A stretch of 38,627 nt of DNA from positions 1 to 38,627 of the forward strand of contig JBHGAV010000043.1 in NCBI GenBank assembly GCA_041946685.1, in the 5' to 3' direction. The notes beneath the pieces are model-generated. The model was not told the DNA's origin and ran no database searches. It saw only the letters and a list, made by a program, of their open reading frames with translations. Numbering within the stretch: position 1 is the first letter of the stretch; each line of letters begins with the position of its first letter. The DNA comes from JBHGAV01 sp041946685 (GTDB taxonomy: Bacteria > Acidobacteriota > Terriglobia > Bryobacterales > Bryobacteraceae). The position numbers were made by a program, and so were the translations under genes. Below, piece after piece: positions 13,625 to 22,600 of this stretch.

Positions 13625-15045
13625 GCGCGTTTGTCACCCATTCTCGCTTGCCTTCCGGTCGCCTGCGCGTAAATGGTCCTCGCCAGGAGCAGACCGGGCA
13701 ACACGGCCTGCGGCACTTCCCAGTAGTTTTCCTGGAAGGCTATCAATGCGACGAACAGAATCATGGCGGCGCTCGAGAAGGACAACAGGCCAAGCTGTAA
13801 ATCCTTCGCGCGCCGGGGAAGCCGCCAGAGCGCCACGCCGATCGCTCCGAGCACCATCAGCAGGCCGATCCCCCCGAATTCGGTGTAGACGCTCAGCCAG
13901 GTGAAGTACGGCTTCTGGGACGAGCCGTAGTATTTCATTCCAGTGTTCCGGATCCACAGGGGAAGAAGCGACTCCCGCATCGGCTCCGGGATCGCGTTTT
14001 GCAGAAACGGCGAGAAATCCTTCGGCGCAAGCGGCGTGCCGAAGTAGAACCCTGTATTCATCAACGCCGCCCGACTGCTGAACTGGCCTGGCCCGACTCC
14101 CACCAGCGGCATGTAAGGATAGCTCGCAGGCATGTCGTGAATCACTCGTTCCACGATCGTCCTTCTCGGGCTATGTCCCGCCAGGAACTCGGCGACGATC
14201 GACCGGAACGTCGCCAGGTTTCCGGGCAGCAGGGCCACGCTCAGCAGGACCGTCAGCACGATGAACGTACCCAGGATCACGGCGGCGCGCGATAGCCGCA
14301 GCCGCGGCCGTGACCACAGGTAGGCCAGCCCCAGCGCCAGCGCCAGAAACGTGAGTTGGTGCAGGACGGAGGCCAGCACCAAGGCCACCGCCCCCATACT
14401 CACTGCCAGCGCGTACTTCTTCCTCACCCTGGCCCCCGGCATGAGGCTCAACGTCATCAGGGCCACGCTGGCGCTGTACATTGGATTGGCGAATGCGCCA
14501 TCCCCACGGAGAAAGGGGTAGATGGTCCCCTGGACGATGTCGCCGTTGGCGCCGTCGAACGTGCCGGCGGCGAGGTACCCGTAGATCGCCTGCACGTAAC
14601 CCACCACGCACTGGAGCATGAGCATGATGCAGGTGGCGTCCGTCATCCGCGACAACAGGCGGGGGCTGCGCAGGTCCCTGCCGGGAAAAACCCACAGAAC
14701 CGTCATGCCGCTGTAGGTCGCCACGGCGACCAATGCGCTGGACAGCACGAATACGTCGTTGAGCAGCAGGTGTCCCACGATCACGCCGCCTGCCACCAGC
14801 CCCGTCGCCATCACCCGGCGGAAGGTCGCCACGGACCGGCCGGCCAGGATGACCCACGCGATGCACAAGGCTGGCGCGGCGTAAGCCGCCGCCTTGTACG
14901 GGCACCAGCACAGCAGCAGCGACATCAGGAAGCCGACATAGTAGGCCGACTCGCGCCGGCTCGAGGCCCTGTCCGCGGCGGCTGCCGCGGGGAGGCGGGG
15001 CCACCCCAATGGCGGCGCAAGCATCGGCATGGCGCGCGTCAGCAT
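13621..15045 (-). CDS. O-antigen/EPS polymerase-like membrane protein (Wzy)
   Basis: A polytopic membrane protein of about 474 residues with around 11-12 hydrophobic segments and a large periplasmic loop. That loop carries 'PLVGVGPGQFSSRAALMNTG', the G-x-G-x-G-x-F signature typical of Wzy polymerases and O-antigen ligases. It should link undecaprenyl-borne repeat units in the periplasm. ATG 15045 is chosen because it overlaps the stop of the flippase gene by 7 nt (ATGCTGA). Upstream codons in this frame translate into Gly/Arg/Pro-rich nonsense that overlaps the flippase. It is coupled downstream to the methyltransferase by ATGA. Confidence 0.82.
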   Translation of the reverse strand: MLTRAMPMLAPPLGWPRLPAAAAADRASSRRESAYYVGFLMSLLLCWCPYKAAAYAAPALCIAWVILAGRSVATFRRVMATGLVAGGVIVGHLLLNDVFVLSSALVAVATYSGMTVLWVFPGRDLRSPRLLSRMTDATCIMLMLQCVVGYVQAIYGYLAAGTFDGANGDIVQGTIYPFLRGDGAFANPMYSASVALMTLSLMPGARVRKKYALAVSMGAVALVLASVLHQLTFLALALGLAYLWSRPRLRLSRAAVILGTFIVLTVLLSVALLPGNLATFRSIVAEFLAGHSPRRTIVERVIHDMPASYPYMPLVGVGPGQFSSRAALMNTGFYFGTPLAPKDFSPFLQNAIPEPMRESLLPLWIRNTGMKYYGSSQKPYFTWLSVYTEFGGIGLLMVLGAIGVALWRLPRRAKDLQLGLLSFSSAAMILFVALIAFQENYWEVPQAVLPGLLLARTIYAQATGRQARMGDKRA

Positions 15046-16352
15046 GGCTGTGACCCATCCATCGCCGGGCTGCTTCCCGGGGACCGGAAGGCCTCCCGGA
15101 CCGGATCGGCGCCGAGCAGCGCCAGGGTGCCGCAGACCGCCGCCGCCGCCGCGACCTCGGCCGTCACGACCGCCCAGGCGAGGCCCGCCAGGCCGAGGGC
15201 GCCGGAAAGGCGCGGCATCAGGGCCAGGTTCGCCAGTCCCGCGCAGACAGTCACCGCCAGGTAGGCCCGGTCCATGTGCAAAGCGACCATCCACTGGAGA
15301 CCGAGAAGGTTGCTGATCGCGTTGGCGACCGGAACCAGGGCAAGGATCCGCAGCACGCCCGCCGAAGCCGCGTACCCCTCTCCGGCGACGATCCGCACCA
15401 ACGGTTCGGCGCCAAAAAACAAGACCGCGCTGCTGATCGCGTTGTAGGCGAGCATGACCCCTCCGGCCTTACACGCGAAGCGGGCGGCCAAGCGCCTGCC
15501 CAGCTCATTCATCTGCACGATCCGGGGATAGAACGCCTGGTTCATCGGATGGAGACTGTTGACGGCCGCGCGGCAGATCCGGTCCGCCGCCGCGAAATAT
15601 CCCACCTCTCGGGCACCCACGCAGAAGGACGCAATCACGGGGCTCGCCACGGTGTACAGCAGCACGCTGGCCCTGCTCAGAAAGAGGGCACGGCCGGATC
15701 GGAGACTGTCCATGACCGCCTTCACACCGGGCACTACGGGGCGGACTTCCCGGAAGACCAGCCAGTACCCCAGTCCCAGGCTGGCCAGGGCGAAGCCTCC
15801 TTGTATGGTGAGCACCTTCCAGTTATCGGCCGGTTGACGCACCAGCCACAGAATGCCCGCCAGGCCTGCGATCTTGGTGACCATGTCGACGGCGACCATT
15901 CGCGGCAGCCGCTCAACCCCCTGGAAGTACCACAGCGGGCACATCGCCGTGCAGACGGCCCAGAGGGCAGCGCCCGGCAGCAACCGTGCCGCGTTTCGGA
16001 ATGGCGGGATCCACATTGCAAACAGGAACAGAGCGGCCACGGCGCACGCCGCCAGGATCAGTTGAACTCCAAGCACGCCCGATACGGTCCTCGCCCGAGC
16101 CTCGCCGCGGCCCGCGTTGGCGGCCACTTCGCGCGTCCCCGAAAGGTGAAAGCCGTACTCCACCAGAGTCTGCAACACCCGCGCACTGGCGTCGGCGAAC
16201 ACATACTGCCCCCAGGCTTCTGGGCCCAGCATCCGGGCCAGGTAGGGGATCAGCACCAGGGGACACAGGTTGTTTACGATGTACAGGCTGTAGAGCGAGG
16301 CCAGCGCGCCGGACAGCCGGCTCTGTCTCAATCTCGAGAGCCCGAATCTCAT
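15039..16352 (-). CDS. Polysaccharide flippase (Wzx/MATE-like)
   Basis: A membrane protein of 437 residues with about 12-14 hydrophobic segments. 'SLYIVNNLCPLVLIPYLARM' and 'LGPEAWGQYVFADAS' near the N-terminus match the polysaccharide-synthesis flippase family, which moves lipid-linked repeat units across the inner membrane. The start ATG 16352 overlaps the stop of the sulfatase gene as ATGA, which fixes it. A longer reading frame upstream lacks hydrophobic character and lies within the sulfatase gene. With the WbaP-type starter and the Wzy-like polymerase, this defines a Wzx/Wzy-dependent pathway. Confidence 0.9.
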   Translation of the reverse strand: MRFGLSRLRQSRLSGALASLYSLYIVNNLCPLVLIPYLARMLGPEAWGQYVFADASARVLQTLVEYGFHLSGTREVAANAGRGEARARTVSGVLGVQLILAACAVAALFLFAMWIPPFRNAARLLPGAALWAVCTAMCPLWYFQGVERLPRMVAVDMVTKIAGLAGILWLVRQPADNWKVLTIQGGFALASLGLGYWLVFREVRPVVPGVKAVMDSLRSGRALFLSRASVLLYTVASPVIASFCVGAREVGYFAAADRICRAAVNSLHPMNQAFYPRIVQMNELGRRLAARFACKAGGVMLAYNAISSAVLFFGAEPLVRIVAGEGYAASAGVLRILALVPVANAISNLLGLQWMVALHMDRAYLAVTVCAGLANLALMPRLSGALGLAGLAWAVVTAEVAAAAAVCGTLALLGADPVREAFRSPGSSPAMDGSQPC

Positions 16353-17980
16353 CCGCCTCCTCGCCCCGGCTCCGCGCCGCCCGGCCCGGGCTGTCCGGAT
16401 TGACTCCTCAGAAACGCCAGCGCCTCCTGCGTCGTCCGGATCCGCCCCGAGATCAGGTCCGCAACCAGCTTCCGCGATAGCTGCGCGGAAAAGGCAAAAT
16501 CGGCAAATGCGCTCTCGCCGGCCGGAGCGACTCGCAGCAGGAACGGAACCCTCCCGTCCCACTTGCCGTCCAGCACCCGGCTGCTCCGGAAGCTGTGGTC
16601 GGAGCTGACCAGGAGGGACGTGCGCTCCCACTCTCCGCTCTCGCGCAGCGCCTTGACCAGCCTCCCCAGCGTCTTGTCAAGAAGCGACAGGTGATCGAGA
16701 TAGCCGGAGACGAAATTGTTGCCCTTGCTCAGGCTGCCGGTGCGCCGGTCGTAGTAGTACGGCGGGTGCACGGTGGGAAGGTGCAGAAAGACGAACTGAT
16801 ACCTCCTATCCCCAAGGACGGATTCGGAAGCTGACACCAGCCTTTGGTTGGTCCTGCTCGCTCTCTCGGCCGCCAGCGACACGCCCAGAGGCGACAGAAC
16901 GCCGGTTTCAAAGAAGGTCCGGAAAGCGTCCCGCAGGGAGAGGGCGAACGAGCCGGCGCGCATGACGCGTTCCGAATCGGTCTCTTGCCATTCGCAGTAG
17001 TCGAGCGACTCTCCCCAAACCCTGCAATAGGGCAGATACCAGCCCACCGCGGCCGACCTGATTCCGCGCCGGCGCATGTCTCCGAACACGCTGTCCAGAT
17101 CGCGCAGGCGCGTCTTGACCGGACCGGGCTCGACCGTGACCTCCGCATCTTCCGCGTCGAGCGGCACCAGGCTCGTCACCCGCCGCCCGGTTACAAGACT
17201 GGGAACCGACAGGCTCGTCTCCGTCGAGGTCGTGTAGGCGCGCCGGGCCACCACAGACTCGCCGGCCACGGCGTCCAGTTCCGGCATCGCCAGATCCGCG
17301 GGCCGGTCCTCGAAGCTCAGCCGGTAGTCCCATTCGTCAAACAACACCCAGACCACGCGACTGGCCGCCTCCCCCGTCGCGTCCGGGACAGGTCCGCTCC
17401 AGCCGGGCGACCTCCCGTCCCACGCCAACTGGGGTGCGTGAAGGCTCCTCCACAGCGCGTGGCCGAGGTTGAGCGGAATGAGCGGCCAGGCGACCAGTAC
17501 GCCGAATGTGACTCCGGAGATCCATTTGCGGCGGTGCCTCACGGCGGCCGGCGCAAGAACAACCATGGCGCCCGCCCCGGCCAGCGCCACTCCCCCCCAT
17601 CCGATCCTTCCCAGCAAGGGCTGGCGGACCCAAGGGTAGAGGGCCGGGATGGCGGTGGAAATCGCCAGTCGTAACTGATTGGCGGCCAGGACGAGCATGA
17701 GGCCCCAAAGCACGCCGGCTACGGCTTTTCTCCTGCCCGACCGCCCCGAGCGCGCCCACAAGGCGATCGCGCCGAGAATTCCCCCCAGCAAAAGCACACC
17801 GGCCGCCGCAGCCAGATAGTGTGTGCGCTGCGGGAGTTGCCTCATGAAGAACGTGTTGGACGGAGTGTAGGTCAACAGCTCCACCCACACGCGCACGAAC
17901 AGGAGGTTCGCCAAGGAAAACCATACCGCCAGTTCCTTGATTGCCCCCCACTTATCCGCCGCTGCTCCGCCTGGCGCCAT
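16349..17980 (-). CDS. Membrane-anchored sulfatase-fold (alkaline phosphatase superfamily) enzyme
   Basis: A 543-residue protein. The first ~190 residues form about five membrane helices; the rest is a periplasmic sulfatase/phosphotransferase-like domain. 'VVWVLFDEWDYRLSF' supplies the first metal aspartate, 'TSTETSLSVPSLVTGRRVT' contains the expected Thr/Ser nucleophile region, and 'LLVSSDHSFRSSR' supplies the Asp-His metal pair. No CxPxR formylglycine motif is present. It is therefore more likely a phospho- or phosphoethanolamine/phosphoglycerol-type transferase, or an unusual hydrolase, than a true sulfatase. The position between a small membrane protein and Wzx suggests decoration of the polysaccharide. 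ATG 17980 lies 14 nt after the upstream stop. Confidence 0.82.
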   Translation of the reverse strand: MAPGGAAADKWGAIKELAVWFSLANLLFVRVWVELLTYTPSNTFFMRQLPQRTHYLAAAAGVLLLGGILGAIALWARSGRSGRRKAVAGVLWGLMLVLAANQLRLAISTAIPALYPWVRQPLLGRIGWGGVALAGAGAMVVLAPAAVRHRRKWISGVTFGVLVAWPLIPLNLGHALWRSLHAPQLAWDGRSPGWSGPVPDATGEAASRVVWVLFDEWDYRLSFEDRPADLAMPELDAVAGESVVARRAYTTSTETSLSVPSLVTGRRVTSLVPLDAEDAEVTVEPGPVKTRLRDLDSVFGDMRRRGIRSAAVGWYLPYCRVWGESLDYCEWQETDSERVMRAGSFALSLRDAFRTFFETGVLSPLGVSLAAERASRTNQRLVSASESVLGDRRYQFVFLHLPTVHPPYYYDRRTGSLSKGNNFVSGYLDHLSLLDKTLGRLVKALRESGEWERTSLLVSSDHSFRSSRVLDGKWDGRVPFLLRVAPAGESAFADFAFSAQLSRKLVADLISGRIRTTQEALAFLRSQSGQPGPGGAEPGRGGG

Positions 17981-17994
17981 CGTCCGCTCGCGGC

Positions 17995-18201
17995 CTACTG
18001 CGAGAACGATTCCTGAGCGGGATCCTTCCGCTTGCGCGGCCACAGGCGCATGACCACCCTGCGCGCGTGAAACATCAGACCGATAAACACCGCTCCAAGA
18101 ACCTGCCACAGCATCAATCCCGACCCGGGATCGGTGTATCCATACGCCGGCATCGCCAACGGCAGGCCAGCAGCCAATCCCCACATGAGCTTCGTCCGCA
18201 T
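17995..18201 (-). CDS. Small DPGSG-motif membrane protein
   Basis: A 68-residue protein: a signal-like hydrophobic N-terminus ('LMWGLAAGLPLAMPAYGY'), then 'TDPGSGLMLWQVLGAVFIG' leading into a second membrane helix, then a basic tail ('RRVVMRLWPRKRKD'). I recognise a widespread type of tiny protein with an (L/T)DPG(S/T)G motif just before a helix, found near polysaccharide genes; its function is unknown. ATG 18201 is preceded by GAGGAAGGAG ending 4 nt upstream, and a GTG at 18204 is also possible. It sits directly upstream of the sulfatase-fold gene (14 nt), so it may be an accessory subunit of it (inference). Confidence 0.75.
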   Translation of the reverse strand: MRTKLMWGLAAGLPLAMPAYGYTDPGSGLMLWQVLGAVFIGLMFHARRVVMRLWPRKRKDPAQESFSQ

Positions 18202-18229
18202 CACGCTCCTTCCTCGAAAGGCGCCGGCC

Positions 18230-19660
18230 TCAACCCCGCCGCCTCATCCGATACAGCACCCGGCCGCAACGGTCGAGCCTGATCCGTTCCTCTATCGCAA
18301 ATTCCTGGTTCCATGCCTGTTCCCAGACGGGCTCCCCGTAGCCGGAGTACAGGTGATCCCGCCCGCGGCACAGGCGCCGGAACTGAGGGTCTTCCGGTCC
18401 CACGTACTCCGCCACGGCGATGGGCGCAAGCGATGCGGCCAGCGAAACCACCTCCGGCAACGGCACACCCGCCGTGACCACAAGGTGGTGGACCACGGCC
18501 AGCAGCAGCACTACGTCCGGCCAACCCCGGGCGCGGTCGAGGAACGGCCGGCACTCGGCGTTTCGCCACCCTTGGCCGGCGCTGGGCTCGGCCAAATCCA
18601 CCACCAGCGGAAGGATGTCTTCTCCGGCCCGTGACGCCACCCGCCACAGCCGTCCCATCACCACGGCATCGCTGTCCACGGCCGTCACCCGTAATCCCCG
18701 CCCGGCTGCCATCCAGCTGTATCTCCCCAGGTTTGCGCCCACGTCGAGAACCCTCCCGCCGGGCGCCAGCCGGTCCAGTGCCGTCGCAACAAAGCGGTCC
18801 TTCAACGCCAGGTCTTCCGCGCCGTAGTGACACCCCTCCGCCTGGTAGCTGGACCATGTGGAGGTCTGACCATTCCTGGGCGCCACTCGCTCGAGCTGCC
18901 TGCGCAGCCGGCCGAACTGCCGTCGCAGAATGAACTCGGCCTCCTCCGGGCTCGAGGATCGCCGGACCTGATACAGGTCGGCGGCCTCGGTGCGCCGGCT
19001 GCGAGCCAGCGTCGCCGGCAAGGCCGCCAGGCCCAAGTACGGCGGCAGCCACCGCCACACTGGTCCCGCCAGCAGGTTCATCTCCTGGGGCGTGATCCCC
19101 TCCCGCCTTGCGCCCAGGCTCCGTGCCAGGCTCACGCCCCGCTTCAGGGCCAGCAGGGGCAGCACGAATGTCCTCTCGAATTGAGCCATGGGAAGCCAGA
19201 GAGGATCCCGGGGGTCCCGCCGCTCGATGCTGAGCGCGTCCACAAACACCGGCCGGGCTCCATCAAACAGGATGTTGAAGGGGGTCGCGTCCTTCAATCC
19301 CAGCCCCTCGGCGAGCAGGGCCTCGGCCAGGTCCAGAGTCAGGCGGCCGGCTTCGGCCAGCATCTCCGGCGGCCACTCGTAGGGGTAGCTGGGAAAGTTG
19401 ATGCGGGGATGCTCGAGGACCATGGCAGCGTCCTCCAATCCCAGATCGCCGGCTTCCCAGGCTGGAACCACACGGGCGTCCACAATCCGGCCCGCCTCCC
19501 GGAAGGCCTGGACGGCGGCGGAACGAAGATAGAGCTCCGCGTTCTCGAGTCCCTGCGCGGAGACGGCGCGGAAGATCCTATCTCCCTGATCGAGCAGGCG
19601 GCCCCCCGGGTCCCGGAAACTCGCGTTCCGGCCCGCCGCTGCGGCCATCATCGTATCCAT
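18230..19660 (-). CDS. Protein with kinase-like N-terminus and C-terminal methyltransferase
   Basis: About 476 residues. The N-terminal half contains 'GLKDATPFNILFDGARPVFV' followed by 'DALSIE', which resembles the protein-kinase-fold catalytic loop (D-x4-N-I-L) and metal-binding Asp. The C-terminal half is a class I methyltransferase with 'GGRVLDVGANLGRYSWMAA' (motif I) and 'VTAVDSDAVV'. It may methylate a sugar or lipid intermediate; the kinase-like part could phosphorylate or merely bind a substrate. The start is ATG 19660, 5 nt after the SBBP gene stop; in-frame ATGs at 19651 and 19648 are alternatives with a better-placed GGAT. Long upstream extensions overlap the SBBP gene and are not real. 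Confidence 0.72.
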   Translation of the reverse strand: MDTMMAAAAGRNASFRDPGGRLLDQGDRIFRAVSAQGLENAELYLRSAAVQAFREAGRIVDARVVPAWEAGDLGLEDAAMVLEHPRINFPSYPYEWPPEMLAEAGRLTLDLAEALLAEGLGLKDATPFNILFDGARPVFVDALSIERRDPRDPLWLPMAQFERTFVLPLLALKRGVSLARSLGARREGITPQEMNLLAGPVWRWLPPYLGLAALPATLARSRRTEAADLYQVRRSSSPEEAEFILRRQFGRLRRQLERVAPRNGQTSTWSSYQAEGCHYGAEDLALKDRFVATALDRLAPGGRVLDVGANLGRYSWMAAGRGLRVTAVDSDAVVMGRLWRVASRAGEDILPLVVDLAEPSAGQGWRNAECRPFLDRARGWPDVVLLLAVVHHLVVTAGVPLPEVVSLAASLAPIAVAEYVGPEDPQFRRLCRGRDHLYSGYGEPVWEQAWNQEFAIEERIRLDRCGRVLYRMRRRG

Positions 19661-19665
19661 CCTGT

Positions 19666-22600
19666 CTAGCGCGGTGCGATGGTCAGTTCGCTTGCCACCG
19701 AGCCCTGGTAGCCGTAGTAGGTCCATGTCGCTCCGCCCGACTCGTACCACCAGACCGCGGCGGTCACATCGCGGCCCACGATGTGGAACCGGTTGTGCGA
19801 GGCGGCGATGGCCCCGTCGGAAAGGTAGCCGCCCACGGCGATGGGGCTCTGCCACCCGCCGGAGGCGCCTTCGGCGAATGGCCGCACCGCCAATGGACCG
19901 GTGGACGTGTTCAGCAGCGCGTAGATCACACCGGAGCCGGAGGCCAGGCTTGGATCGGTCCGAAGGTTGCTCGCGCCGCTGGACCACGCGCCCCAGGCAT
20001 CCCCCTGTATCCTGGCTGCCCACAGGGTGTTGTCAACCGTTCGCGCGGCGACGTAGGCGGCCTGGTCCGAGCCGACGGTGATGGCCGGCTTTCCCGTGGC
20101 GGCAACCGAACCCGGACTGCCGCCCGAAACCCAGCCCAGGAATCCCGATGCCGTGAGTCGTCCTGTGTACACGGCGCCCGCCGCGTTGATGCCCGCGATG
20201 TAGAGCGTGCCGTCGGACGCCGCCGCGGCCGCGGGATCAGAGGCGAATGCGCCACCGAGCGAAATCCAACCCAGGAAGCCGGTCCCGGCCTGATAACGAT
20301 TGGCCCAGTACGATCCGCCCGAGTCCCGCGCAACCACATAGGCGCCGCCATCCGCTCTCGCCGCCACGGCTGGATTCCCAGCCATGACGCCTCCGCCATA
20401 GACCCACCCCTTCCAGCTTTGCGTGTCGTTCTGAAACAGGTTCAGCCAAATCGCGTTGACGGAGTTGCGGGCGACCACGTAGGTGTCTCCGTTGCGCAGT
20501 TGCGACGTGGCCACGTCGCTCGATATGTAGCCTCCGCTGTTCCGCATGTAACTATCCGTGTACGTGAACAGGTGCAAGGTCCCATCCGAACCCCGGAAAC
20601 CGGCGATGGGGATGTTGTCGGCGATCTTGGCGACAAATCCGCAGTAGCCGCCCGAAGGAGAGGTCTGGAACGCGTTCTTCACGGGGAAGTTCAGCGATGA
20701 AGACTGTCCCGCGACCCAGAGGTTGCCGCCGCGGTCCGTCGCGATTGCGTAAATGGACTCGCTGTCGCTTCCCCCCAAGTACGAGCCGATCTCCAGCGCA
20801 TTGCCCGCCGGACTGAGCCGGGCGACAAAGCCTTCATAGGCCCCCGATTTTGTTGTCTGCACCGCGTCCATCAGCGGGAAGTCCGACGATGAGGTGTAGC
20901 CGGCCACGGCCGCCGCGCGGGACCCGCCCACCGCCAGGCCGTAGATGTAGTCGGCGCTGCTTCCCCCCAGGTAGGTTGAGTACACCAGTGCGCTCCCAGA
21001 GGGATCCAGCTTCGAGACGAAGCCGTCCACTGTCCCGCCCCGGTAACTGGACTGGTACGCGTTGACGGTGGGAAAATCGGTCGAACTGGTGAGTCCCGCC
21101 ACGTAGACGGCGCCGGCCGCGTCGCGCTGGATGGCGGTGCCCGTTTCACTGGCGCCCGACTTCCCGCCGCTTCCCCCAAGGTAGGTACTGAACACGAGCG
21201 ATTGGCCGTTGGCGGTCAGCTTCGTCACGAAGGCGTCTTGCCCGCCGCCGCTTGCGGCCTGCAGGGCGAGATACGTCGGGAAATTGACGGAGGTGGTCCC
21301 GCCCGTGACGTATACATAACCGGAGGAATCCACAGTCAGAGCGGTTGCGCCTTCATCCCCGCTACCCCCCAGGTAGGTGCTCCAAACCAGGTTCGTCCCC
21401 GCAGAATTCAGTTTGGCGATGAACGCGTCCTGACGTCCCGCGCTCGACGTTCGATAGCCGCCGAGGACGGGGAAATTCGTCGAGTAGGTGTCCCCGGCGA
21501 CATGCGCGTTTCCGTTGGCGTCGATGGCGATTCCGTTGCCGCTGTCGTTGCCGCTGCCCCCCAAGTAGGTCGAGTACAACAGCGCGCTGCCGGCCGGGTT
21601 CAGCTTGGACACAAACGCATCCCGGCCGCCTCCGAGCGTGCGTTGCCTTGCGCCGGTCGTGGTGGGAAAGTTCGTGGAGTACGTCCAGCCAGTCAAGTAA
21701 GCGTTCCCCGAGCTGTCTACGGCGATGCCGAAGGCCCGGTCGTCCGAGCTGCCGCCCAGGTACGTGCAATAGACCAGGCTGCTTCCGGTAGAGTTGAGCT
21801 TGGCGACGAAGGCCTCCACTCCCCCCCTGCTTGCGGCCTGCGCGGGGCTTCCGGCGACGGGGAGATCGGAGGAATCGGTATACCCGGCCACGTATGCGTT
21901 CCCGGCCGTGTCCACAGTCAGAGCGCGGATCGTGTCCAGGCCGCTTCCTCCCAGAAACGTGCTGTAGGAGATTACGGGGTCGATCACCAATTCGCGCCCG
22001 TGGTCGTAGGCCCCGATCCAGAATCCGACCGAGTTGTCGTCGAGGATGCGAAATCCCCCCTCCACGAGGGTGCGTCTTCCGTCCTGCTCCTGGTAGACAA
22101 GCGGCCGCTCTTCCCTTATCTCGCCGCCGGCGGAGGTGGCTACCAGGCTGCCGTCTCTTTCCAGGCGGAGTCTTTTCACCCCGGGGTAGTTCCAACGGAT
22201 CGCAGCCGGGTCCGCTCCCGGATCGACTCGGAATTCGGACTTGAGACCGCCGCCCGAAGCGCTGTAGACCAGGTCGACTCCCTCGTAGAGCGAGCGATAG
22301 GTGAGCGAGGCGTAGGTCGGCAGGTCCGTTCTCCAGTTCTCGGGCCTGTCGCCCAGGAGGAAGTTCACGCGGCCCGGCAGCGGGCCGAGAGGCTCGATCC
22401 GGCTCTGGGGCCGCGCCTCCAGGAAGCGCACGGACAGCCGGCTGCCGCCGGCCTCCAGCACGTACTCTGAGGCTGCGAAGTGGGCGGTCAGTCGCCCAGA
22501 GCGGAACTGGTATTGCGCTCCGCCACCGGCGTCCGCGCCGCCGGGAAGGAAGAAGGCGGGCAATCCTCGCAACGGCCCCGGCGAAGTGCTGGCTTCATTG

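Noticed and set aside
20600..21985. Regular ~190-nt periodicity considered as a CRISPR or DNA tandem repeat
   Set aside because: The period matches SBBP protein repeats in one frame; units are diverged at DNA level and have no short identical repeats with spacers.
21202..22470. A 422-codon plus-strand frame opposite the SBBP gene
   Set aside because: It follows the repeat period of the SBBP gene in antisense and shows no independent coding features.
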